A stretch of DNA of 64,000 nt from Scilla litardierei (taxonomy: Eukaryota; Streptophyta; Magnoliopsida; Asparagales; Asparagaceae). A program made the translations under genes and the position numbers. Numbering within the stretch: position 1 is the stretch's first letter; every line of letters begins with the position of its first letter. The stretch lies in NCBI GenBank assembly GCA_030789695.1, contig CM061140.1:85560422-85624421 (forward strand), read 5' to 3'. Below are positions 29,691 to 41,529 of this stretch, one piece after another. The notes under the pieces were generated by a model. It ran no database searches and was not told where the DNA came from. It saw only the letters and a program-made list of their open reading frames with translations.

Positions 29691-31270
29691 ACATCAGGAG
29701 TTGAGAGATGGATGTTGAGGTCGTCCTACCTGGAGTGGTTCTTTCATTCATGAATATGCAGATTCAGTCCACGATCGTGGATTATATCAAGGCAGCACAG
29801 GCAGGAGATCCGAAGCTGTAGAGGATCAGGAGGTAGGTTGAAGATGGACTTCGGACAGAGTTCATGATTCATGAGGATGGTTCACTGAGGTACGAAAGTA
29901 GGCTCTACGTACATGCAGGTGATATTTGTGAGGAGCTGTTGAGCGAGGCTCATAGCTCGCCTTATTCTATACATCCTGGAGGCACCAAGATGTATAAGGA
30001 CCTCCGTCTAAATTATTGGTGGATTGGTATGAAGAGGAGTGTGGCACGGAGCGTTGCAAGTGTTTGGTGTGCCAGCAAGTGAAAGCATAACATCATCGGA
30101 CAGCTGGTTTGCTACAACCTCTTCCTATCCCGGAGTGGAAGTGGCAACATATCACGATGAATTTCATGACTGGTTTACCTTAGAGCCCGAAACAGAAAGA
30201 CGCAGTCTGGGTGATCCTTGATCGATTGACCAAGTCTGCGCACTTCATCCCTTTCCGAGTGGGACAGTCTACAGAAGTCTTGGCGAGGAAATATCTAGAG
30301 GTAAATTTTATTTACTTCTCTTTTATAGTTCCTATTTGAATTAGTTCGTGATGAAGACCGTGTACGTGCAGGAGATTGTACGCTTACATGGAGTCCCGGT
30401 GAGCATCGTGTCTGACAGAGACTCAAGGTTCACATCTCAGTTCTGGAGAAGTCTGCAGGAGAATTTGGGTACGAGTCGAGCTTCTGCACGGCGTACCACC
30501 CGCAGACCGATGGCCAGTCCGAGAGGACTATTTAGATCCTGGAGGATATGTTGCGAGCTTGTACGCTCGATCTGAAGGGTTCATGGGAGGACCATCTTCA
30601 CTTGGTGGAGTTTTCATATAACAACAGCTACCAGGTGAGTATTGGCATGTCGCCATTTGCTACCTTATATGGAAGAAAATGTCGATCGCCATTGAGCTGT
30701 GATGACATCAGAGATAGAGAGCTGTTGGGTCCAGAGATGATAGTGGAAGCTGTGGATGTTGTGAGGGACATCAGGGAGAAGCTCAGGATGGCGCTGGACC
30801 GCTTCAAGCATTGGGCTGATGGCAAGATGATACCTTTGGAGTTTCAGCCTGGAGATCACGTTTTCCTGAAGATTTCTCTGAACTGCGGGGTCATTCGATT
30901 CGGGAAGAAGGGAAAGCTGAGTCCGAGGTATATTGGACTATTTGATGTGCTCGAGTGTGTGGGAGCAGTGGCCTACTACCTTGCTCTGCCACCATCTTTG
31001 GAGGGAGTTCACGACGTATTCCATGTATCTCAGCTACGTCAGTACGTCAGTGATCCATCGTATGCTGTTGATTTCTCAGAGATCACGGTCCGTCCGGACC
31101 TGACATATGACCAGCAGCCCGTGCAGATTTTGGACCGTCGACAGAAGCAGTTGAGGAACAAGGTAGTCGACCTGGTAAGAGTGATGTGGCGTCATGGATC
31201 TCCTGCAGAGTCCACTTGGGAGCGCGAAGAGGAGATGAGAGAGCGTTTCCCATTTTTGTTTCCTGATTAG
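29691..31270 (+). pseudogene. Integrase with C-terminal chromodomain of element D
   Basis: N-terminal zinc region: LLSEAHSSPYSIHPGGTKMY, then YWWIGMKRSVARSV and CASK (HHCC pattern, decayed). Core: [10 protein letters not shown] has Asn where the first catalytic Asp is expected, while [12 protein letters not shown] keeps the second Asp. The glutamate motif ([11 protein letters not shown], about 30495-30527) is in another frame. Stops at 29819, 29834, 30181 and 30533 and a 71-bp intron-like segment (30301-30371) interrupt it. The C-terminus from 30548 is open: GKKGKLSPRYIGLFDVLECV (GPY/F-type), FHVSQLRQYVSDPSYAVDF, then a chromodomain (VQILDRRQKQLRNKVVDLVR, VMWRHGSPAESTWEREEEM) and a stop at 31268-31270. 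Chromodomains of this group direct insertion to heterochromatin. Confidence 0.93.
30301..30371 (+). other. 71-bp intron-like segment in D integrase
   Basis: GTAAATTTTATT...GTACGTGCAG sits exactly between KYLE and EIVRLHGVP, which are adjacent in related integrases. 71 is not a multiple of three, so the frame is kept only if the segment is removed. The last codons before the acceptor (VYVQ) also resemble the usual residues at this place, so a diverged duplication is an alternative origin. Confidence 0.55.
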
Positions 31271-31285
31271 TGATGGTGTTGATTC

Positions 31286-31318
31286 CGAGGACGGAATCAT
31301 TCTTTTAGTGGAGTAGAA
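31286..31318 (+). promoter_or_regulatory. Polypurine-tract region of element D
   Basis: CCGAGGACGGAATCATTC then AGTGGAGTAGAA directly before the 3' LTR. Confidence 0.7.
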
Positions 31319-34021
31319 TGTAAAGATCGCTTTTCGACCTTATGTATTTTTGCGTGTACGTACGTTTTTCGTACGCGTATTTTATTTGACTCTTCCTTGG
31401 ATTCGGATTATGCGATGTGATGTGTCGTTGTGACTGTATGGAAGAGTAGATATTTGTGGGATTTTTGGGAACGTCATTTCACGGCTCATTCTTTCACAGA
31501 ACAGCTTTGAATGGAAGGGCATTTTGGTCTTTTGGCTTCAACGCTTAGTTCTTGATTTTATAATATCTCTCGATAGGATTAGCTCGCGACCAGACCCTGT
31601 AACCTCGAGCCTCTCGTCGTTGCGACCGCTCCGGTATTTTCGGATTATTTTTCCGATGCCCGTAGGACGAGCTATCCCCTAATCCTTTTCTTTCCTTAAT
31701 TAACCCTTAATCAATTTGAAATTCAAATTAACCCTAATCCCCCTAATATCTCCAACGTATCAAGGAGATATGATTCAGCCACTATTGTCGCCTTCCTTTT
31801 TCCCAAACTCTACTCTCCCTATCTCTATCTCTCTCCTACAATAACCCTAAACCCGAAAGGTATTTAGCAATATGTTTCATCTTTTAACCCAACCCTTGCG
31901 ATAAACCTAGGTCACGAACCAACCGCCGCCTCTTCTTCTTCATCGACTTCTTCTTCTTCTTCCAGTGCCGGAGAACCCCCCCTCAGCCCCCTCGCCGTCG
32001 GAAACGACAGCCCCGAAGGGCCGTCTCTTCCTCGCGCTAGAAGCAGCCGCCGGCTGCTCTTTTATCGGCCGCCGGCTGCTGCAATTCCCGGCCACCGCAT
32101 GCCATTCGATGACCGCCCCAGCCACCACAGTTCATCGGAGAACCCAAGCCGTCACCTGCACCCGCCGCTGCCACCGACCAGCATCCCGAAGGCCCCAACA
32201 GCCCGCACGTCGCTCCTCAAGCGCGATCTGTCCGTTGCTCGCTGTTTCGATGTCGATCTGTCCTTTACTCGCTGTCTAGCCCCTTGCTCACTGTCCTCAC
32301 CTTCCGTTCGCTGCCAGGACGTGTCTCGCTACGTTAACTATGGCCGAGACGCCGTAGACGACGAGGAGCTTCCACCATTCAGACTTTACGTCCATTCTAC
32401 ATCAAACGCTGAAGAGGTTGGTCCCCCTAACGTGTAGTAAGAACCCACGCGTAGAAAAACGTAAAACCTAATCTAAAATTCGTCAAAGTAAACTAAAGTT
32501 AATTTCTGCACCTTTAAAACGTTATCCGTCGTAGGAAATCGACGAACGAATTGAATTTCTGTGCATATAGGATAGACGTCGATCTAGACTGAACAAATCA
32601 TCAAAAGACGTGACTTTTTGACTGTTAGGATAGTCCCGCCAAATTTAGAAACAAACAGTAATAGAATTGACGAAAAGTGCGATCTGACATCGCCGTTATC
32701 ATGTTTCAGACGGACCATCACCGACGCGACGATTCGACGAGACGATCCGGACCGACGATTCACTGGCCTCCACAGGCAAGTGTTTACACGTATACTCTTA
32801 CGGCCACATTTAGGCTATCTCTTACTTAGAATGTTAGAGTACATTTAAAGAGAACCGGAGGTGAAATGATAGAGTCCAGAACCCCCCTTGACAGCTTAGG
32901 CTTGACGACGAAGTTTAAGCACAACAACAACAACAACTGACACCTTAGGGTTTTCCTGTGTGTGCGTGCGTGTGGACCCCCTAGAAGAACCATCCCTACA
33001 CTTGTCATGTCATGTCCTGTTACACATAAAGCCTTCGGGCGTTTCAGATGCTCTCCCTACGAGAGTGATCTCCGTGTTACAAAAAGCCTTCAGGCGTTTC
33101 ATATTCTCTCCCTACGAGAGTGATCTCCGTGTTACACAAAAGCCCTCGGGTGTTTCAGATGCTCCCCACGCGGGAGTGATCTCCGTGATATAAAAAGACT
33201 ACGGGCGTTTCAGGTAACCTCCATGCGAGGGTGATCTCTTGTTGTCTTGTCTTGAGCACTTGGGTTTGGTGTAGGGTTGAGCGGTCGCACGGGGGGAGGG
33301 TGTGGCCGCCCAGGAACCATAAGGCATGAACCCTTCGAGTCACACGTGTCGTGTCTTGTCTTGTCTTGTCTTGTCCCGTCTAGGTTAGTCCCATAGCCGG
33401 TAGCATATGCTACGGCTAGTGTCTGTCGTGTTTACTTTTCCTGCACCGTTTTACTTTCTGTATAGTATAACTGCCATGTTATAACCCCTACATGTTAAAC
33501 AACCAGTAAAATGTTGCTCTTAATCATATTACACTTGCAGTAGAGTCTAACCCTTCTCTTGGGTGCTGTACGTCAGGTGTTGAGCCGGAGTACGTTGACG
33601 AGCCAGACTTACCCGAGTATGTGGGGCCAGAGGAAGTCGACCCGGAGTACGTGCCTGAGGAGGACCAGAGCTAGAGGTTCATCATTGTTGTTGATCCAGA
33701 GATTCACTGCTTTCTAGGTTGGGTGCGTAGCACTGTTTACTCTTCTGTCTAGGTTGGCTGCTTGCACTAGTAGTTTACTTTCAACTGTTATAGCCGTGCT
33801 GGGCTTTGTTTTAGACGTCCGTACTTTTCTGGATATCTGTTGGAATAAAATGAATGCATTTCCTTTTTAGTACTTTTGTTGTTCCGTACTTTTCTGCAGG
33901 GACCTGTTCCTTCGTCTTGGAGTACCACACCGACGCTTATTGGGTCCGAGCCTCACAGCTCCGGCCCAAGGGGGCCTTAGTCACGCTATGCCTCCATAGT
34001 TTTGGGAAGCAGGGCATGACA
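31319..34021 (+). repeat. 3' LTR of element D
   Basis: 2703 bp, starting TGTAAAGATCGC and ending GGGCATGACA. It aligns throughout with the 2718-bp 5' LTR, with visible substitutions and small indels (for example a shortened GTAGACTTTACC region near 33551, and extra TCTTG repeats near 33357). The insertion is older than C. Confidence 0.95.
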
Positions 34022-34662
34022 CCTTCCTCCTCCCCTCTCCCATTCCTGCCACCGGACCACAATCTCTTAGTACCGTTCCACCTCTGATGTCCAAACAGCA
34101 GCCCCCCATCACCTTTCAGATGAGCCGTCCACCAGTGAACCCAGGTAGCACGCATCCCAGCGCCTTCGCCTCCTACTCCCTCGCAGCCCCGACCTTCATA
34201 ACCATCGCTGTCCACTGCCACTCGTCGTTTTCGCTAACCCTGCCGAACTGGTGTCACAACCTCCTATAACTGCACCACCCTCTAAGCCGATCATCACTGC
34301 CACCAACAGTCCGCAACCAACGGAAATAACCTCCTTCCCCTCCGAGCCAGCACCACTCTCGACGAACCCGAAGTTCTTCCTCGTAAGCGTCAACGACGAC
34401 ATCCGCGAGCTTCACTTGCCACTATAGCCTCCGTCACCGTGCCACCTAGCCGATAACCACCTCCATCGCCTTGTCACTGCCACCTGCAAATGCACGAGGG
34501 GAAGAGCGAAGCAAGTACCACGTAAGTGTTATTATTATACTAATTTTTATAAAATACGTTAGTAATATATTATCTGTAGGTTAGTATGTTATATTAATTA
34601 CTTCAGTTAATATAATAAGTTAGTTGTTATATATTAGTTTTATTATATAAATAAACAGTATG
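34022..34662 (+). repeat. Tekay-like LTR E, piece 3
   Basis: It starts with the CCTTC duplication and continues the C-rich stretch to about 34500. After ACCACGTAAGTG it changes abruptly to AT-rich sequence resembling 46390-46680. No gene recognised. Confidence 0.45.
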
Positions 34663-35028
34663 CATATAACCCCCAAAAATAACCCCCTACCAAAAATCCT
34701 ATGTCCCCATTTTTTTGGAAGATCCGAACCGTTCATCTTGATCTACACCCTCTAAATATATGACCCACCAATTTTCAAACCGATCCCATGTGTTTTGCCC
34801 GTTCATCCATCCGACCCAAATTTAACGGTTTCGCACGAACAGAACTTTTGCGAATGGTTGATGAACGGGCAAAACACATGGGACCGGGTTGAAAATTGGT
34901 GGGTCAGGTATTTAGAGGGTGGGGATCAAGATGAACGGCTCGGATCTTCCGAAAAAATGGGGGGCATATGATTTTTGATAGGGGGTCATTTTTGGGGGTT
35001 ATTTTTGGGGGTCATTTGATCCCTCCTA
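34663..35028. mobile_element. Fold-back MITE with about 160-bp arms
   Basis: The left arm runs ATAACCCCCAAAAATA..., ...GGAAGATCCGAACCGTTCAT, ...GACCCACCAATTTTCAA and ...ATGTGTTTTGCCCGTTCAT. The right arm is its near-perfect reverse complement (ATGAACGGGCAAAACACATG ... GGGGGTTATTTTTGG). A short loop lies at about 34820-34855. No coding capacity. The superfamily cannot be assigned because clear target duplications are not visible. Confidence 0.85.
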
Positions 35029-35154
35029 TATATATATACTAGTCATAACCCGTGCCCGCGGGCACGGTTCATTTAAGATTTTACCTTATGAATCTTTGTT
35101 CCCCAAAAAATTATTACAGAGTCAAAATTTAAAAGAACAACAAATTAGAGTAAA

Positions 35155-35466
35155 AATATTTAGCGACACGGGCGCCTTCGGCGTGGGCACCTTCGGTGCG
35201 AAGCAACAAATTCGGTACATGCGCCTTTAACACAGAACAACAAATTCGGCGCAGGCGCCTTTGGCGCAGAACAATAAATTCGACGTAGAACAACAATTTC
35301 GGCGCGGGTGCATATGGCGCGAAATAACAAATTAGCGTAAAAAATGGTGCAGGTGCCTTAGGCGCGGGCACGGGCCAACAAATTCTGTGCTGGTTCGGCG
35401 CAGGCGCCTTCGACACGGGACAACAAATTCGACGTATTCGACATAGAAGAACAAATTCGGTGCGGT
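35155..35466. repeat. GGCGCC-containing minisatellite near the H2 3' end
   Basis: Irregular tandem units of about 35-45 bp run as ACAACAAATTCGGCGCAGGC then GCCTTTGGCGC, with several GGCGCC or near-palindrome cores. GC-rich within AT-rich DNA. Confidence 0.75.
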
Positions 35467-36439
35467 GCCACTTTAGCCATACTTGTGACTCCATGCTCAC
35501 ACGTCAGAAATCCTCACAACCCAGCGACTTGCAAGTTGCAACCCAGCGACAGTTGGATAGTGAGTAAATTAATGAGAAATTAAATGTTTTGTGCTTCTGT
35601 TGACTGCTGTGGATTGATGTGGAAAGGGGCACGTGTATAGGATGCGGGAACATGGGGTTTCGTTTCCAAAAAAATTGATTGCCCTTTATGGAAAGATGGT
35701 TCTATTGATTGCATGTCTCTTTGTTTTCCAGTTTATGTTCCCCTCCCAAAAGTTTAATAAAATCTCATCCAATCTGTTTATTTTTCAAGATGGAATCTCA
35801 GCCTTTTTTCTATCAACATGTTTCAGTTGTCAAATGTAATATAGATGGTTGTAAAACTTAAAAAACATTTGATTTTCTTTTTCGGACCCTTTCAATACCT
35901 CAATACATGTGTATATGGTCTTGTAAAAGTGAACCCCTTTCATGTTTCCTTCGATATGGATTGAGATTAACATCCAGTTATTTTGAAAATTATATAAATA
36001 AATAGATTAATGCATTACTAATTTTGAATCTATTATATATGTAAGAAGAACCGGTAGTTTGGTATTGGGTTTAGGGACTTTAATCAAAATGTTATTGGTA
36101 AAATCAACATAATTTTGTACACATTTCTTGTATTTAAGCAATAAACGCAAGATTTAAAATAGACTGTGTCACTATTGAACCCATTTATAATTTGGAAGTG
36201 TAATTCGCATGGTATGAAAATAACTCTACATTTTAAACTGGAGAGCAAATTGTAATCAACAAAATGATACATGAAACATTGAGAAGTAACCATTGGACAC
36301 AACAATTAATTGAATAGAGTCCATATCAATTGTTTTTCTTTCTTTCCCATGTTTCCATTGTTTCAAACAATCATATACAAATCAACTTGAGCAGGAACAC
36401 ACTCGAAGGAGACCTCCCTCCTGCCTGCTCAACTGTTCC

Positions 36440-37560
36440 CCTCTTCAAAGCATCAGTTTGAGGGGCAATATCCTCCAAGGGGACATCCCGGCAAGAAGGC
36501 AAGCTTCTTGCCGCTCGCCATTATTGACTTGACGAACATGTTTACAGGAGCCGTTTCGCCTTCGATAGGAAACATCTCCACCCTCACATATCCCGATCTA
36601 TCGAATAACAGCCTGTCGGGAAGCATCCATTCGTCCGTGGGGATGCTATCGTCTGTCGCCTTTTTCGATCTATCGAGCAACAACCTGTCGGATGACGTAC
36701 CCATGTCCATATAGAACCTGTCTACCATCACACGGTTTGAGCTTCACACCAACAACCTCACAGGAACACTTCCGGCCGATATGGGAAGCATGCTTCCATA
36801 CCTCAATAGCCTGTTGCTGTTAGAGAACCCGTTTACGGGGCCAATTCCCATGTCCATCTCCAACGCGTCTGGACTCCAACGTATTCAACTCCATAACAAT
36901 GTGTTTAGTGGCACAATCCCTCCTAACCTCGGATCATTACAGAATCTGCACAGCCTAATCCTAGGTGATAATCAGCTTGAAGCCAACGGTGTCGGAGATT
37001 GGAGTTTCTTCACTGGTCTGGTTAACTGCACAAACTTGCAGATACTTGATGTGAGCAACAACATGCTTGGAGGCGTCTTGCCTGATGCCATAGCAAACCT
37101 CTCTACATGACTGACATGGTTAGGGATGATGGGCAACCATTCCTCTGGCAGCATTCCACCTGAGATTGCAAACCTCGTCGGACTAACCCAGTTCAGAATC
37201 AGTAAATCGTCTCACATGTAATCAAGCTTCATCAGTTGCTCCTGTTAGTCGAAATATGTGCTAAAATCAGAGTTTCTTCCCTATGGTTGCAGGGCTTATT
37301 CCAGCCAGTATAGGGAACCTTCAGAATCTGATAAAGTTGAAGCTGTATGGAAATTTTTTCTCCGCGAAAATTCCGACGGAGATTGGCAACCTTACCCAGT
37401 TGAGTTTACTCTATCTGAATATAAATTACTTCACAAGCATGATACCAAAGACACTGGGAAACTGCAAGAACATGCAATTGTTAAACCTGGGGTATAATCA
37501 TCTTACCGGCACGATAACTCTGGAGATCATGGGCATATACTCTCTATCTATTTACCTCAA
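36440..37560 (+). pseudogene. LRR receptor-like kinase fragment (ectodomain) in H2
   Basis: About eleven 24-residue leucine-rich repeats of the plant LxxLxLxxNxLxGxIPxxIGN type, for example LSNNSLSGSIHSSVGMLSSV, LLENPFTGPIPMSISNASGL, IQLHNNVFSGTIPPNLGSL and LDVSNNMLGGVLPDAIANLS. The NCTNLQILDVS and GDWSFFTGLVNCT words are characteristic of subfamily XII (FLS2/EFR/Xa21-like) receptor kinases. TAG at 36712, TGA at 37108 and a frame change before 37283 break it. The second part (37283-37560) continues LRRs (LIPASIGNLQNL, KIPTEIGNLTQL). No signal peptide, transmembrane segment or kinase is present. It is opposite in strand to the Helitron and the other fragments. Confidence 0.88.
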
Positions 37561-37739
37561 GTTTCTCCGACAATTAATTGACGGGGCAACTGCCCTCACA
37601 GATTCATGTATATCCTATAATCTCTATCTATTCATTTGGTGGACATTAAAATAACAAAAAACCAGACCCAATTAGCAAGTGAAAAAGCCTGTCAGAAGAA
37701 GCAAACCAACGAAAACCCATCAGCAAGTTGCAAAAAAAT

Positions 37740-37935
37740 GAGCAAATCCTCACAACATGAAATGGGAAAAATGAGCAAACATGGCAGATTCAAAAAGAAA
37801 ACATGGCAGATTCAAAAAGCTACAAAATTGCTACATACATGGAAAATTCAAAAAAAGCAAACATGGCAGATTCAATACAAAATTGCTCCAAACATGGAAG
37901 ATTCAAAAAATGAGCAAGTTGCCAAAAAATGAGCA
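37740..37935 (+). repeat. CATGGCAGATTCAAAAA tandem repeat
   Basis: Five or six irregular copies of ACATGG(C/A)(A/G)(G/A)ATTCAAAAA, interspersed with TACAAAATTGCT. Confidence 0.7.
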
Positions 37936-38428
37936 AACACATTACCTGATAATTCCATTATCACCATCTCCGTTGGGCTTATACAGAAACCAATCATGTC
38001 CAGTTTTTGGTGATTGTGTTCATACAGAAGCTCTGTATCTGGAAATCAATGCCAGCCTTAACCCAACCACCTAAATATTACCAATAAGTTGAGTATAGCC
38101 ACACAAAAATATGTAAAGCAACTCCACAATATTAACATGACAAATTATACTTCAACTCCACAATATTACTTTTTTTGCCAAAAGAAAACTGGACTCAAAT
38201 TCATTCAAACCCAAGAACAAAAGCACTCAAACCATATTATGCCAAAAGAAAGGAAAAAAATCACACAGATCAAGAACATAATTGAAACTAATAAAGATTT
38301 GAAATTTTTTAGGTTTTAAACGAAACACATGACTGGACTCATGCTTGTTATCCTTTCATGTTCCTGAATTAAACAAACGAAAAATAATAAAGAGGGAAAA
38401 ACATATTTGCTGCAAAGAACATGCTCAC

Positions 38429-38484
38429 CATAGCTTTAAAGGTTCTCACGGGAAAGCGGTATATGGGCGCCATTATGCGAGCTT
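38429..38484 (-). other. Unassigned exon-like segment in H2
   Basis: A minus-strand segment between a GTTGTAG acceptor and a GTGAGC donor encodes ARIMAPIYRFPVRTFKAM without stops. I do not recognise the peptide. 56 bp and weak support. Confidence 0.25.
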
Positions 38485-40615
38485 CTACAACATCGGTTAA
38501 AGAAAATTTTAAAATTAACAAAATACAAACTGGACTCAGGCTTGATTTCAAATAATTGGCTTGATACCTATGCCAATTTTTAAAGGTTAGGGTAGTAGTT
38601 AATACCAACCGTCCAGATTAACATCAAATATATTTTGAGAACTGTTATTGGAATGCCCCTACACATACAGAATGACACAAATTTCAGTGTTAAAAGAAGA
38701 AGAAAAATGTATATGCCTGGAAATGCACATGCCTGACACCATTATAAGCTAAGAGGAGTATGGCAATGTGAATATCTTGAACATAGTTCAAAAGCATGGA
38801 TACTCCATACATGCAAAAACAAACAGTCTGAATATGAATATCAAGCCTGAATTTCCTAAATCAACATGTTCGATGCATATGTCGATGCATATGTAATGTT
38901 TATCGACCTGAAAGAAGTTTATAATGCATCAGAGTGTCACAATCATTCAGAAAATTTTCTACCAAGACACAAAGAAGCCTAAATCATCCAATAACTCAAT
39001 AACAAAGAATGCATCAAATGACAACATTCAATTTAATACCAAAGAAGGAATTTCACAGAAGATCACTTGTGCTCTAAAATCAATTTAATACCAAGGAAGG
39101 ATTTATGTAAGTTTCAGTCGCCATACATTGTGGATTTGGGAAAAGTCAAATTTATGCTCCTATTTTGGACTTTTGTTTACTTTCACCATAATGTTTAGGA
39201 AGTTGATCGTCTTGCCTTAAGAATAGGCTCCTTGTGTAAATATGAAAGGTGAATTTCCACAACTTTGGCTCCAATTGAATTGATTTGTTGAATGTCGTGT
39301 AGCTCTGCTTTTCTATGCCATGCAATCTTGGATCAATCCATCTTACATCCATTACATAAAAAAATTGAAACACCTGGATTCAACATAAGGATGTTAGTCA
39401 CTTGTTATCTTACTTTCTTGATGACACATAAGAAAACAATCATGTTTGCACACAACAAAGTAAAAAACTTATCGTAAAGAGAAAACTGAAACTAACATAC
39501 CACTCTTTTTTCCATTGAAATATTCAAAATGATGTCACTAATTATGATATAGCTATGAAATATTTTCACCATAAAAGTTCTACTTTTATATCATGCTCTA
39601 CCCCAATAGAAATTTAAATAGACTCCAGACTATATTACGTCCAAAGATTGCAATAATATCAAAGAAATAACCCCTGGATTGCAATAATACCAAAGCAATA
39701 ATACCAAAGTATCAAATAATCTTAAGTACAAACCATATGGTAGATGATTCCGGAGTAATATCAAAGAAATAATCCTCGTGTATAAGCAAAGCCGACACAT
39801 TCTGCAAAAGATTCCTTGCTCTGTCATCACTTTCAAAAGAATCCTGAAAAATCAACATATTTGATTATATGTTTCAGTTAAAATCAAAAATAATAATACA
39901 CATTTCAACACAAACAAACATCATGGGTAAAGAGATCGCCAGTAAATGATACATGCAACAAACAATGTCTGTAATGAGTCCCATAACTTGCAAACACGAT
40001 TCTAAATTCTCCTGCCACGTATTACATATTTCATTGAACCAAAATTATTCAAAAATTAAACAAAAGTGAAGACAAAAACTCCATGCTTTTGAAAGTGATA
40101 CACATTTAAGCCACGTATTACACATTTAAGCCACGTATTACACATCTTGGTTGTGTCCAGCAGTGAGATTCACACGAACGCGTGCATTTTTATGTGTGTA
40201 TGTGCATATCCTGACCTGTTAACATGCCTTGTCGTTTTATACAGAGAAAACAACTCTCAAAGTGTACAAAACGCAAAGCATGGCCTAATACCAAAAGTAA
40301 CCAGAATAAACATGATATGCGGATAATTGATTTGGAATAAGTATACACTATTCAGGACAATGCAATTGAATTTAATTTAATTTTTCATTTTTCAGATTCA
40401 TGAGTTTCATGTCCTTGGCTAACCAAATCGGATTTTTAGTGCAAAAACATGTAGCCCACATAAACAATTCCAGCGATCGATAAACAATTGACAAAATAGG
40501 AAATCACATGTTCCAGCGATTGACAAACAAAAGGCACAGAAAAACCTGAAGCTGAGAAAAATTGACAAACCTGAAGATATACTGAACTTTCTTAACTTGA
40601 GCCGAAAATGCATAC

Positions 40616-40861
40616 CTCTACGTTCTTGTGGGCACAGAGAAATTTCATAGATTTCAAGACATCTTTAGTTAGCATCTTATGAGCAACACTATCAGAGGAA
40701 AAAGCCAAGGGGACCAGAACTTGCAAGATAGAAATTAGCTCTTCTTGGTCAACTGATCTGAGAACTAATTCAATAGGTTGCATAATATCAGCCTTAATTA
40801 ACTGCATTGCCAACGTAACATCTGTTGCTAGTGAAGAAAGAGCAAAACATGCTTGTTCAAC
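40616..40861 (-). pseudogene. pPLA-I (patatin-like phospholipase) armadillo-region exon in H2
   Basis: An 82-codon open exon, acceptor ATGATGCAG, donor GTATGC. The peptide begins VEQACFALSSLATDVTLAMQ, then DIMQPIELVLRSVDQEEL and KMLTKDVLKSMKFLCAHKNV. This wording is that of the armadillo-like region of plant phospholipase A I (Arabidopsis pPLA-I, a lipid acyl hydrolase with LRR, armadillo and patatin domains). The catalytic patatin domain is not in the window. It follows the exon at 41431-41529 after a 569-bp intron, in frame. No stop in either exon, so capture may be fairly recent. Gene identity rests on memory of the family. Confidence 0.75.
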
Positions 40862-41430
40862 CTGCATCATGAGATAAATATAAGAAAAGAAATTCATGAA
40901 ATGAGTACTCAAGCTAACTACATCAATACTAATACAATCTTATGTTCATCTGTTGTCAGTGAAACTCTGGTGGGTGAACCCACAAGTTTGGTACCCTGCA
41001 TGTGATAAATGGTGTGATATGCAACATTTGTTGATAGACTTGAGATTCTGGGTAAAATTGTCCTCCAATTTAGTGACCAATGTGCTAGGTGGCGAGAGGT
41101 CCTGCAATCAGACAGTTATTTTTGTACAATGATTGAAACTTCTTTTCTGAGCAAGTCATTTTCGCTCAAGGCCACATGGCTAGGTGCGCCAAGACTGCAT
41201 AAAACATCAGATTTAATGAAGGCTTAAAGGTCCCCATGTATCTGTCCCTTCTTTTTGTTCAAGGCAACAGCTTCCATCTAATTATCTGTATGGTTGTGTA
41301 AATTGGATCTGAAGTATAATGCCAGCTTGTTTATTCCCTTCATCTATTTCTTGACAGCAACAGGACACATTCATTTCATTGTCCATTTTCTTACTATTAT
41401 TGCAGGTTTTAAAAGTAAAATGCCACTTAC

Positions 41431-41529
41431 AACATGAAGATTACCACTGCTTATCATACTTATCAGCTGACATACAACATTTTCCTCTTTGCTAATAGCC
41501 TTCAAAATCAGGCACCGAAGGCGTGAGAC
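41431..41529 (-). pseudogene. pPLA-I upstream exon in H2
   Basis: A 33-codon open exon between acceptor TGCCGTCAG and donor GTAAGT. It encodes VSRLRCLILKAISKEENVVC, ending ISSGNLHV. In plant pPLA-I this piece directly precedes the VEQAC... exon, the same order as here on the minus strand. Both length (99 bp) and phase 0 match a clean join. Confidence 0.72.

Larger units (their letters stand above)
23778..34021 (+). mobile_element. Element D: Tekay/Del-like chromovirus (decayed, full structure)
   Basis: Complete 10244-bp Ty3/gypsy element with a CCTTC duplication on both sides. LTRs are 23778-26495 and 31319-34021. Internal order is gag, protease, RT, RNase H, integrase, chromodomain, so pol order is gypsy-type. 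About ten in-frame stops and a few frameshifts disable it; most stops are one C-to-T change from CAG, CGA or CAA. Three GT-AG intron-like segments are present (26530, 27766, 30301). It lies inside LTR E and shares LTR ends, post-LTR sequence and polypurine region with non-autonomous element C. Confidence 0.95.

Noticed and set aside
29140..29751. 203-codon minus-strand frame
   Set aside because: Antisense shadow of the D RT/RNase H region; the plus strand carries the conserved motifs.
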